The notes beneath the pieces were generated by a model. It was not told the origin of the DNA. It ran no database searches and saw nothing but the letters and a program-made list of their open reading frames with translations. A stretch of 15,640 nucleotides of DNA from an uncultured bacterium (lineage in GTDB: Bacteria > Patescibacteriota > Dojkabacteria > SC72): assembly GCA_938015795.1 (NCBI GenBank), contig CALLXA010000046.1, forward strand, positions 1-15,640. Reading direction: 5' to 3'. Made by a program: the position numbers and the translations under genes. Positions 7,107 to 14,029 of the stretch are shown here, piece by piece; position 1 is the stretch's first letter; each line of letters opens with the position of its first letter.

Positions 7107-8130
7107 AAGAAATATATTCGAAAAATATAGTAATTATCAATTTTCAATTCCATTGAATGAGAAAGATCGTCCATTAGTTTCAGTAGGTCAAGATTTGAAA
7201 GAAGGAGATAATCTATATATCTTGAAGAAAAACAATCTGAAAGATTCTTTTTATGTACCAAAGGAAATAGGGTGTGATCTAAGAAAAGTATCTGAATATA
7301 TTACATGTATTAATGGCGAGTATGTTCAGGAAGGAGATGTTTTAGCCGAAAAGATTGGTAATGGAGGTCTTTTTCTGAACAAGTTGGTTTCACCATCTTC
7401 TGGTTTGGTAGATCTATCAAGGCTTAATACTGGTTTCTTAGATATTTTAGGTGAAGAAACAGAATCTTTAATTAAAAGTCAATTTGAAGGTAAGATATTG
7501 GATGTAAGTCCTTTAGATGGCATTAAAATTTCAACTTCAGCTCAAGCCTTTGATTTGATCGCAATATCAAAACCAAATGAAAATATCAAAGGCTTGCAAA
7601 AATATTACACAGGAGAGCTTACTGTCTTAGGACAAGATAATGAACTTCTATTTCAGGGTGATGATATTTGTTATCAAAACAAAATTGTTTTTGTAGGTAA
7701 ACATCTTCACCCTAATTTGTTAAAGGATCTTTTTGAAAAAGGAGCAAGCTTTGTTCTGACGTGCTCAATGGATTATTCAGATTTTAGAGAACAGAAATTA
7801 CCTGTAGGAGTTATTAATGGATTTGGTAATATTCATTCTAGTGATAAATTGGTTAAAGAGTTATACAAATATAATGGTTCTTACATGGTTATTGATTGGG
7901 ATGAAATTCAAGCATTTTTACTTCTGAAAGATAGAACAAAAAAAATAGATCCTGGTATTTTTGTTAAAAATTTTGTAGGTAATCTCGTTATGTCTAAATC
8001 TGTAGCTAATTATGGAATGTTGGGTACGATAATTTTAGTTCAGGAGGGTGGGGAATATGTTACTGTCGAATGGGAAAAGGGTAGTTCTACAGTGATAAAT
8101 ATCGCCTTACTAGAATTTGTATCTCTTTAG
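7096..8130 (+). CDS. Conserved hypothetical protein with barrel-sandwich-like and KOW/SH3-like domains
   Basis: 344 residues; no family recognised. Residues about 67-118 look like a barrel-sandwich (biotinyl/lipoyl-like) fold: INGEYVQEGDVLAEKIG, then VSPSSGLVDLS and GFLDIL. A related-looking GKILDVSPLDGIKIST follows at 122-137. There is no lipoyl- or biotin-type modification lysine motif. A middle alpha/beta part (about 190-275) includes KIVFVGKHLHPNLL, SFVLTCSMDYSDFR and LPVGVINGFG. The C-terminal 40 residues (NYGMLGTIILVQ...YVTVEWEKGSSTVINIALLEFV) resemble a KOW/SH3-like barrel of the kind that contacts RNA or protein. No signal peptide or membrane helix is present. The ATG at 7096 lies inside the preceding gene (11-bp overlap), so the two are probably made together in fixed ratio. 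ctpA follows after 46 bp. Confidence 0.6.
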   Translation: MIVRRNIFEKYSNYQFSIPLNEKDRPLVSVGQDLKEGDNLYILKKNNLKDSFYVPKEIGCDLRKVSEYITCINGEYVQEGDVLAEKIGNGGLFLNKLVSPSSGLVDLSRLNTGFLDILGEETESLIKSQFEGKILDVSPLDGIKISTSAQAFDLIAISKPNENIKGLQKYYTGELTVLGQDNELLFQGDDICYQNKIVFVGKHLHPNLLKDLFEKGASFVLTCSMDYSDFREQKLPVGVINGFGNIHSSDKLVKELYKYNGSYMVIDWDEIQAFLLLKDRTKKIDPGIFVKNFVGNLVMSKSVANYGMLGTIILVQEGGEYVTVEWEKGSSTVINIALLEFVSL

Positions 8131-8176
8131 AGTATAATTTTAGTTTAATAAAAATTTTAAAAAGTAATCAATTTAT

Positions 8177-9412
8177 ATGAATAAGGTAGAAACAAAAAAT
8201 AGTAAAACAATATGGATCATAATTCTTACAGTATGTATGTTATGTATAGGATTTGTATCCGGCAGAATATTTCAAAGTAATGGTGGTTCACAACTGTTAT
8301 ACAATATTCAGAAAAATATAAACCCTAAAGAAATAGATGCGGATATGCTTTGGTATGTTTGGAATATCATGGAGAATCAGTATGTTGATTCTGATAAGGT
8401 ATCCAGAGAAGACATGCTATATGGTGCTATCAAAGGTATGGTTAGTTCCTTTGAAGATCCTGCAACAATATTTTTAGATCCAGAAGAAACAAAAGAATTT
8501 AACTCTGCTAGTGAAGGTAAACTGTTTGAAGGAATAGGTGCTGAGTTAGGATATGAAAACGGGACTGTTATAATAGTTTCTCCAATAGAGGGATCTCCTG
8601 CAAAAGAAGCGGGTATAAAAGCAGGTGACTATATTCTTGCAATTGATGGTGTCGAACTTTTACCAACAGATACTGTATATGATGCTGTAAAAAAAATTAG
8701 AGGAGAAGCTGGTACAGATGTTGTTTTAACAGTTCTTCATAAATCAACCAATGAAACTGAAGATATAAAAATAACAAGAAGAGAAATAACAGTACCTAGT
8801 ATGGAAGTTGCATTTGTAGGTAGTAATAAAGATATAGCATACCTTGATCTTGATAGATTTACTGATTCTTCATATTCAAATTGGACAAATGTTTGGGATC
8901 AGAATGTAAAAAAAATTAAAGATTCGGGTGTGAAAAAAATGATTCTTGATTTAAGAGGTAATCCAGGAGGATATTTCGATGCAGCTGTATATGCAGCTGA
9001 TGATTTCTTAGACTCTGGATTTATAATATCTCAACAACAAGATGGTAATGGTGCTGTAAAAGAATATGAGTCAACTAAAGGAGGTCAATTATTGAATATA
9101 AAATTAATAGTTCTTGTGGATCAAGGCAGTGCATCAGCATCTGAAATCTTAGCAGGAGCTTTACAACAATCAAAAAGAGCTGAAGTTATTGGTCAAAAGA
9201 CATATGGAAAAGGTACTGCACAAAGTGTTATAGATTTGAATGATGGTTCTAGTTTGCATATAACAATTTTAAAATGGTTATTACCTGATGGTTCTTGGTT
9301 GAATAGAGAAAATTCTATAAAACCAGATTTAGAAATTGAATTTACAGATGAAGAATTTGTCAAAGGTAATGATCCTCAGTTAGATAAAGCTATTGAAGAA
9401 GTAAATAAATAA
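8177..9412 (+). CDS. ctpA: S41 C-terminal processing peptidase (CtpA/CtpB type)
   Basis: A membrane-anchored serine protease that trims or degrades envelope proteins from their C-termini. 411 residues: an N-terminal membrane anchor at about 11-29, a helical N-domain around 55-105, a PDZ domain around 113-190 (LFEGIGAELGYENG, SPAKEAGIKAGDYILAIDG), and the S41 core at about 215-390. Ser320 in GSASASEI is the likely nucleophile, with Lys345 and Gln349 in KTYGKGTAQ. The spacing of 25 and 4 residues matches the Ser-Lys-Gln arrangement of CtpB. LDLRGNPGGY is also conserved. The ATG is 46 bp after the previous gene. A TATAAT at 8133-8138 could give an own promoter with a leader of about 32 nt, but no good -35 pairs with it. 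An HtrA protease follows after 18 bp, so the two proteases probably form one operon. Confidence 0.95.
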   Translation: MNKVETKNSKTIWIIILTVCMLCIGFVSGRIFQSNGGSQLLYNIQKNINPKEIDADMLWYVWNIMENQYVDSDKVSREDMLYGAIKGMVSSFEDPATIFLDPEETKEFNSASEGKLFEGIGAELGYENGTVIIVSPIEGSPAKEAGIKAGDYILAIDGVELLPTDTVYDAVKKIRGEAGTDVVLTVLHKSTNETEDIKITRREITVPSMEVAFVGSNKDIAYLDLDRFTDSSYSNWTNVWDQNVKKIKDSGVKKMILDLRGNPGGYFDAAVYAADDFLDSGFIISQQQDGNGAVKEYESTKGGQLLNIKLIVLVDQGSASASEILAGALQQSKRAEVIGQKTYGKGTAQSVIDLNDGSSLHITILKWLLPDGSWLNRENSIKPDLEIEFTDEEFVKGNDPQLDKAIEEVNK

Positions 9413-9430
9413 ATTAAAACTAAAATACAT

Positions 9431-10630
9431 ATGGAAGTAAAAAAAGAGAAATTAGAAAAAAAAGACCTTATTGTAAAAAAAGAGAAAGAAGTTAAAAAGG
9501 ATAGTAAAAATAAGAAAAATTTTTCCATAATATGGCCATTACTAGGTGGATTCCTTTTAATATTCTCAGTCTTAGTATTAACAAGTGTATATCTGATTTT
9601 TAGATTCTCAGATAAGATTACTCCATATTTTGATTCATTCTTTGGATATGATCAACCATCCGAAAGTAAAACAGAATTGGTTGTTACTGAAGAAGAAAAC
9701 AATGTAATTAACATTGTGAAAGAAAATGAAGCATCTGTTGTAAGTATTGCAATATCAAAATTGAGTTTTAGTCAAGGAGAAGGACTTGTAGATACAAGTA
9801 GTAATATCGGTACTGGTTTTGTTGTTGATCCTAATGGAATTATTGTAACCAATCAACATGTAGTCTCTGACACAGAATCTGATTACAAAGTAGTTACAAA
9901 TACAGGAGATGAATATGAAGTTGTAGAAATAGTACGAGATGACGTAAACGACATAGCAATAATTAAGATAGATGCAAAAGATTTAAATGCAGTTGATTTA
10001 GGAGATGCTGAGAATCTTTCTGTAGGACAATCAGTAATAGCAATAGGAACACCATTGGGTGAATATTCAGGAACAGTAACATCCGGTATCATAAGTGGTC
10101 TTAATCGTTCTGTATCTGCTAGTAGTGATTGGTTTGGCTCTACAACTAAGACATATGAAGACGTAATACAAACAGATGCTGCAATAAACCCAGGGAACTC
10201 AGGAGGTCCATTGATAAACTCGCAAGGAAAAGTAATAGGAGTTAATTTTGCTACTACATCAGGAGCAGATAATATCTCCTTTGCTATACCAATAAATAAA
10301 GTATCAAATAGAGTAGAGGAGTATCGTACTTACGGGAAATTTATAAAACCATATATGGGAGTATCCTACCAAATGATCTCTGATTACGAAGCACTATATT
10401 ATGAAGACGTTGTAGCTGGAGCTCTAATAATAAGACTTGATCCATTAGGACCAGCATACTCTGGGGGAGTAGAAAAAGGAGACATAATAACTGAGTTAGG
10501 TGGGGAAAAGGTAAACAAATCATTGGCACAACTAATACAAAAACATAAAGTTGGCGAAGAAGTCGAAATCAAAGTATGGAGAGATGGTAAAGAAATCAAA
10601 TTGAAAACAACTTTAATAGAGGCTGATTAG
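9431..10630 (+). CDS. htrA: HtrA/DegP-family membrane-anchored serine protease
   Basis: A trypsin-like protease of envelope protein quality control. 399 residues: a lysine/glutamate-rich cytoplasmic stretch (1-30), a membrane helix at about 33-57, an acidic linker, the protease domain at about 90-290, and one PDZ domain at about 305-395 (GALIIRLDPLGPAYSGGVEKGDIITELGG). The triad is intact: His143 (TNQHVV), Asp174 (NDIAII), Ser257 (GNSGGP). A single PDZ and an N-terminal anchor resemble DegS or Gram-positive HtrA rather than two-PDZ periplasmic DegP. The ATG at 9431 is 18 bp after ctpA. The poly-lysine N-terminus agrees with a cytoplasmic-in orientation and supports this start. The last 18 bases overlap the end of the convergent prmC gene. 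No terminator is visible. Confidence 0.95.
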   Translation: MEVKKEKLEKKDLIVKKEKEVKKDSKNKKNFSIIWPLLGGFLLIFSVLVLTSVYLIFRFSDKITPYFDSFFGYDQPSESKTELVVTEEENNVINIVKENEASVVSIAISKLSFSQGEGLVDTSSNIGTGFVVDPNGIIVTNQHVVSDTESDYKVVTNTGDEYEVVEIVRDDVNDIAIIKIDAKDLNAVDLGDAENLSVGQSVIAIGTPLGEYSGTVTSGIISGLNRSVSASSDWFGSTTKTYEDVIQTDAAINPGNSGGPLINSQGKVIGVNFATTSGADNISFAIPINKVSNRVEEYRTYGKFIKPYMGVSYQMISDYEALYYEDVVAGALIIRLDPLGPAYSGGVEKGDIITELGGEKVNKSLAQLIQKHKVGEEVEIKVWRDGKEIKLKTTLIEAD

Positions 10631-11440
10631 GACAAATCTATTTAAAGACCTGAAATCTTTTAAAACAGTATACTCATACTTAGAAAAAGATTTAGATATA
10701 AGATCTATACAGTTATCTAAAGTAGATGGCTCTATCTCTATAAGAATTTTACAATCCGTTATATCTCTATTAACTATTTGTTCAAAAAGTTCTCTGTAAT
10801 ATTTCAAACCATCCTCTCCACCGTCTAAAGCGAATTTGGGTTCATATTCTTTAACACTTTTATCTAAATCTAGATACTGTTTAGTCGGTATATATGGAAG
10901 ATTTGCTAAAAACAATACAGGAGTATTAATTTCAATATCCTTGATGAGATTTGTATTTACAAAAGCTATAGAATTACTATTATCTAAAATTCTTTGACTA
11001 TTAAGCTTTGCAATATCTAATGCCTCTTTACTTGTATCAGTAGCAATAAAGTTGCTATCACACTTATAGTTATCATAAATAATAATTTTTAACAAAGAAA
11101 TTATAATACATCCAGAACCAGTACCAACATCAATAATCGATCTAAAGGGAGTAGAGGAGTCCTTTATCAAATCGTAAGCCTTAAGAACAAGATCTTCTGT
11201 TTCTAGTCGAGGAATAAGAGTATATTTGTTAACAATAAATTCATTACTTAAAAAATCAGCAGACCCTTTTATATACTCCCAAGGAATATTATTTTTTAAA
11301 GAGGAAAAGATTTCCTCTAACGGAGTTTTTGATAATAATGAAAAATCATAAACCTCATTTGAAATACGCTGAAAATCATTGTAACCAACACATTTCAAGA
11401 CCTCTTGAATATCAAAAATTGTTTTAAGATTCCTATCCAC
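10613..11440 (-). CDS. prmC: Peptide chain release factor N5-glutamine methyltransferase
   Basis: PrmC (HemK) uses S-adenosylmethionine to methylate the glutamine of the GGQ motif in release factors; its substrate RF1 is encoded directly upstream. 275 residues, close to the family's 277. The N-terminal helical domain ends in PWEYIKGSADFLSNEFIV and LIPRLETEDLV. The SAM-binding motif I is IDVGTGSG (103-110). The catalytic motif, normally NPPY, reads NLPY (180-183, in LANLPYIPT). The Asn and Tyr that hold the glutamine side chain are kept. The start is GTG at 11440, five bases after the prfA stop; no earlier or better ATG exists in frame. It is the last gene of rpmE-prfA-prmC, and its end overlaps htrA by 18 bp. 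Confidence 0.93.
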   Translation of the reverse strand: MDRNLKTIFDIQEVLKCVGYNDFQRISNEVYDFSLLSKTPLEEIFSSLKNNIPWEYIKGSADFLSNEFIVNKYTLIPRLETEDLVLKAYDLIKDSSTPFRSIIDVGTGSGCIIISLLKIIIYDNYKCDSNFIATDTSKEALDIAKLNSQRILDNSNSIAFVNTNLIKDIEINTPVLFLANLPYIPTKQYLDLDKSVKEYEPKFALDGGEDGLKYYRELFEQIVNRDITDCKILIEIEPSTLDNCIDLISKSFSKYEYTVLKDFRSLNRFVLISLY

Positions 11441-11445
11441 AATAT

Positions 11446-12534
11446 TTAGTTGTTCTCGATTAACTGTAACTGTATTCCTGCTTTAACATCATCAACAACC
11501 TCTTGAATATTTCCACCCAAAATTTCTTCTAATGCAAACCAAGACTTCTTTATCCTATGATCTGTAATCCTGTTCTGAGGGAAATTATAAGTACGAATCT
11601 TCTCAGCTCTCATAGAAGTACCAATCTGAGAAGACCTCATATCAGATCTTTTTGCTTGCTCTTCGAGCCTCTTCATCTCGTATAACCTTGACCTTAGCAA
11701 AGCCATAGCTTTCTCCTTGTTTTGAGCCTGATGCTTAGTCTCCTGACAACTAACTACTATACCAGTAGGGATATGAGTAATTCTAACGGCAGAGTCTGTT
11801 TTGTTAACACATTGACCACCAGCACCCGAAGCTCGCATAACCTCAACATACAAATCTTCCTGATTTATAGTAACATCAAGATCTTTAGCCTCTGGTAAAA
11901 TTGCAACAGAAGCCGTAGATGTATGTATTCTCCCGGAAGATTCAGTAGAAGGAATTCTCTGTACCCTGTGAACACCGCTCTCATATTTCAAGTACTTAAA
12001 TGCATTCTTACCCTGGATATTTGCAATAACCTCCTTATATCCACCTCCCTCAGTTATATTGCTAGTAACAATATTAACCTCCCAACCTTTATTGATAGCA
12101 AAATTCTTATACATTCTAAATAAATCAGCAGCAAAAAGAGCAGCCTCATCACCACCAGCACCAGCCCTTATCTCTAAAATAGCAGACTTATCATCATCAA
12201 CATCATGAAATTCACGATCAATTTTCATAGCAGAAATCTCTTTATCCAGAGAAAGAATATCCTCTTCCAATGAAACCATCTCATCTAAAGCTAAATCTCT
12301 TAAATCACCATCAGAGTCAGATTTAGACATTTCGAAAGCATCATTATATGCTCTCAGAGCTTTTTGAATAGCTGAAATTTTAACAGAAAGATTCGCATAA
12401 TAGCCTAAATCATTACTCAATGCTGACATATCCTCTCCATTCTGATGACCACTTGCAAGCAATTTCTCTATCCTAGAAACTTCTTCTTGAGGTTGGTTTG
12501 TGGAATATTTTTTATTTAACGAGACTAAATCCAT
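11446..12534 (-). CDS. prfA: Peptide chain release factor 1
   Basis: RF1 reads UAA and UAG in the ribosomal A site and triggers peptide release. 362 residues, near the usual 360. The codon-reading tripeptide is PST (195-197, in RIPSTESSGRIHTS), the PxT form that separates RF1 from RF2 (SPF). The catalytic GGQ is at 239-241 in ASGAGGQCVN; Gln241 is the target of the adjacent PrmC. The N-terminal coiled-coil domain (about 1-110) and the AGAGGDEAALFA segment are typical. The ATG at 12534 is 40 bp after rpmE. An extended -10 (TGTTATTAT) ends seven bases before the ATG, so prfA-prmC may also have its own leaderless transcript. No Shine-Dalgarno is visible. Confidence 0.97.
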   Translation of the reverse strand: MDLVSLNKKYSTNQPQEEVSRIEKLLASGHQNGEDMSALSNDLGYYANLSVKISAIQKALRAYNDAFEMSKSDSDGDLRDLALDEMVSLEEDILSLDKEISAMKIDREFHDVDDDKSAILEIRAGAGGDEAALFAADLFRMYKNFAINKGWEVNIVTSNITEGGGYKEVIANIQGKNAFKYLKYESGVHRVQRIPSTESSGRIHTSTASVAILPEAKDLDVTINQEDLYVEVMRASGAGGQCVNKTDSAVRITHIPTGIVVSCQETKHQAQNKEKAMALLRSRLYEMKRLEEQAKRSDMRSSQIGTSMRAEKIRTYNFPQNRITDHRIKKSWFALEEILGGNIQEVVDDVKAGIQLQLIENN

Positions 12535-12541
12535 ATAAAGG

Positions 12542-12550
12542 ATAATAACA
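12542..12550 (-). promoter_or_regulatory. Possible internal promoter for prfA-prmC
   Basis: On the minus strand this reads TGTTATTAT, an extended -10 whose hexamer (12547-12542) ends seven bases before the prfA ATG. The spacing equals that at ychF, the transglutaminase gene and the 5751 gene. The -35 (TTTCCT at a 17-bp spacer) is weak. Confidence 0.45.
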
Positions 12551-12574
12551 TGTTAGATTGAAATAGGAAATTTG

Positions 12575-12913
12575 TTACTTAGAAACCCTTGCGTTATCCA
12601 ACATGTCCTTTAATGTAAGTCCAGTTGATCCTTTAGATGAAATCTGTTCCATCTTACTCTTTCTAGCAGCCATCTTCTCTTTCTTACTTCTGAAAGAAAG
12701 CTTTTCAGCCTTAGCAGCTCTATCCTCAAATTTCTTAACAAGATTATCTGTATCAACGATCTTCTGTTCACCAGTATAAAAAGGATGACATTTAGAACAA
12801 ATGTCTACTGTAAATGAATCACTTGCCAAAGTAGAACCAGTAACTATGGAATTTCCACATGAACAAGTTATTGTTAAATTGTTATTGTAATCAGGATGAA
12901 TATTTTTCTTCAT
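12575..12913 (-). CDS. rpmE: 50S ribosomal protein bL31, with C-terminal extension
   Basis: L31 bridges the central protuberance of the 50S subunit to the 30S head. The conserved part is residues 1-62: MKKNIHPDY, then Cys17-x-Cys19 (TCSCGNS) and Cys39-x2-Cys42 (DICSKCHPFYTGEQ), ending VDTDNLVKKF. Four cysteines make it the zinc-containing (C+) form. Standard L31 has about 65-75 residues; this has 112. The extra 50 residues are Lys/Arg/Ala-rich (FEDRAAKAEKLSFRSKKEKM) and end in TLKDMLDNARVSK. The ATG lies ten bases after an extended -10 with a good -35, so the leader is only a few nucleotides. It is the first gene of rpmE-prfA-prmC, divergent from the CsoR-like gene. Confidence 0.93.
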   Translation of the reverse strand: MKKNIHPDYNNNLTITCSCGNSIVTGSTLASDSFTVDICSKCHPFYTGEQKIVDTDNLVKKFEDRAAKAEKLSFRSKKEKMAARKSKMEQISSKGSTGLTLKDMLDNARVSK

Positions 12914-12923
12914 AACGAGACTG

Positions 12924-12952
12924 ATTATAACAAAAGAATTAAACAGTGTCTA
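12924..12952 (-). promoter_or_regulatory. Promoter of rpmE-prfA-prmC
   Basis: On the minus strand: -35 TAGACA (12952-12947), a 17-bp spacer, and extended -10 TGTTATAAT with the hexamer at 12929-12924. Transcription should begin about three bases before the rpmE ATG. Confidence 0.75.
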
Positions 12953-13040
12953 CTATAACTTTAGACTGAAAGATAATCCTTACTGTATAAGTAACTATTA
13001 CGTATTTTTAATATATTTTTAACATACTATTTGCACTCTG

Positions 13041-13069
13041 TTGGCAGGTGAAATTTATCTTGTTATACT
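13041..13069 (+). promoter_or_regulatory. Promoter of the CsoR-like gene
   Basis: -35 TTGGCA (13041-13046), a 17-bp spacer, and extended -10 TGTTATACT with the hexamer at 13064-13069. Only five bases separate it from ATG 13075, so the start site should coincide with the ATG. It is one of the best -35/-10 pairs in the window. Confidence 0.75.
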
Positions 13070-13074
13070 GAATT

Positions 13075-13296
13075 ATGAAATATCCAAAAAGTATTCAAAA
13101 CCGTATCAAGAGAGTTGAAGGACAAGTAACGGGAGTTAAAAGAATGATTCTCGAAGAGGAATCTGATATGAAGGTAATGACTCAACTACAGGCAGCTATA
13201 TCATCTTTAGAGGGTTTAAAAACAGAAATGATAAAACAACAGATGAAAGAATCTTTAGTTGATGATGTTCGAATATCATTAGGAATTTCAGAATAG
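13075..13296 (+). CDS. CsoR/RcnR-family (DUF156) protein lacking metal ligands
   Basis: A 73-residue all-helical protein of the CsoR/RcnR/FrmR family, whose members are tetrameric repressors that release DNA on binding Cu(I), Ni(II), persulfide or formaldehyde. The family core is clear: NRIKRVEGQVTGVKRMI (9-25), then VMTQLQAAISSLEGLKTEMI. Aligned by eye to CsoR, the three copper ligands Cys-His-Cys correspond to Asp31, Gln56 and Ser60 (spacing 25 and 4), and the protein has no cysteine or histidine at all. It cannot sense metal or thiols in the known way. The basic helix residues remain, so DNA binding is still possible. It is preceded by a strong leaderless-type promoter and divergent from rpmE. 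No transporter or thiol gene is nearby. Confidence 0.85.
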   Translation: MKYPKSIQNRIKRVEGQVTGVKRMILEEESDMKVMTQLQAAISSLEGLKTEMIKQQMKESLVDDVRISLGISE

Positions 13297-13326
13297 GGTA
13301 ACAGATCTGAATTGCCCCTCAGAATT

Positions 13327-13335
13327 TGTTATACT
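13327..13335 (+). promoter_or_regulatory. Extended -10 upstream of the MBL-like gene and dnaB
   Basis: TGTTATACT, identical to the extended -10 of the CsoR-like and transglutaminase-like genes, with its hexamer at 13330-13335. It would give a leader of about 37 nt before ATG 13379. No good -35 at 17 bp. A second candidate, TATAAA at 13365-13370, is nearer the ATG. Confidence 0.5.
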
Positions 13336-13378
13336 ACAATACTAGATCAAACAAATTTTACTTATATAAATAAAAATC

Positions 13379-14026
13379 ATGAAAATAAAAAGAATTGGTT
13401 GGACATCTTTTTTACTAAGCTCTTCAAAAATATCTTTAATTACAGACCCATTACTATTAAATGCTTCTGGTGTTAGTTTCCCCAAAACCCCTGCTGATAT
13501 AGCATTATTTACAAATGTCAAAAAAGATCCTCAAAAATCAATAATATTAGATAATGATTTAGAAAAGAAAATTGTTCCTGATACTAGAGACTCAGTAATG
13601 GAAATATATATGCCAGGTGAATTTGAAGTAGGAGGAATGATGATCAGAAGAGATGTAGGTACTAGTTTCTATATGATAGATCAAAAAACAGTAAGAGTTG
13701 TTTACTTGGGTGGTATAGATGAATCTTTTGATGTTGAAAAAGTAAAAGATCTCGGTGACGTAGATGTACTAATTGCTCCTGTAGGTAATAGTGATAGCTT
13801 TTTGAGCTTTGAGAAATTAGAAAAAGTATTCTCATATATCGATCCTGAAATATTACTCCCTTGTGCATATGCAGAAGATGGCAGTAAAGAAAAAAACAAC
13901 TTGAAGAGTAAAGAAGAATTTATCAAACATTTTGGTTTTACAAACGTTCATGATGAAAGTTACATAACTGTAAAGCCATCAATCAAAGAAGAGGAACAAA
14001 AAAGTATGGAAGTTATATTCTTGTAA
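13379..14026 (+). CDS. Degenerate metallo-beta-lactamase-fold protein (UlaG-like), probably non-catalytic
   Basis: 215 residues with the outline of UlaG-like MBL-fold hydrolases: IKRIGWTSFLLSSSKISLITDP at the start, PADIALFT (37-45), PGEFEVGG (79-86), VRVVYLGGIDE (105-115), VDVLIAPVG (128-136) and PEILLPCAYA (156-165). Active members have HxHxDH directly after the ADIVLVT-type strand. Here the segment reads NVKKDP, keeping one Asp. The GD position of the later strand is GG, and the PxH of the last motif is PCA. All metal-binding histidines therefore appear lost. The fold is probably intact but without metal catalysis. The ATG at 13379 agrees with the family N-terminus. The stop is three bases before dnaB, so the genes are surely co-transcribed. 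The function is unknown. Confidence 0.7.
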   Translation: MKIKRIGWTSFLLSSSKISLITDPLLLNASGVSFPKTPADIALFTNVKKDPQKSIILDNDLEKKIVPDTRDSVMEIYMPGEFEVGGMMIRRDVGTSFYMIDQKTVRVVYLGGIDESFDVEKVKDLGDVDVLIAPVGNSDSFLSFEKLEKVFSYIDPEILLPCAYAEDGSKEKNNLKSKEEFIKHFGFTNVHDESYITVKPSIKEEEQKSMEVIFL

Positions 14027-14029
14027 AAT

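Noticed and set aside
10633..10662. A/T stem (TTTAAAGA...TCTTTTAAA) beyond htrA as terminator
   Set aside because: Has a bulge and no GC pairs, and lies within prmC coding sequence.
12953..13040. Regulatory element or small gene in the rpmE/CsoR-like divergent spacer
   Set aside because: AT-rich sequence with no clear repeat, hairpin or reading frame beyond the two promoters.
13294..13320. Possible hairpin after the CsoR-like gene (GGG...CAGATCTG...CCCC)
   Set aside because: The stem is interrupted, the centre is a short self-complementary octamer, and no T-run follows; not a convincing terminator.
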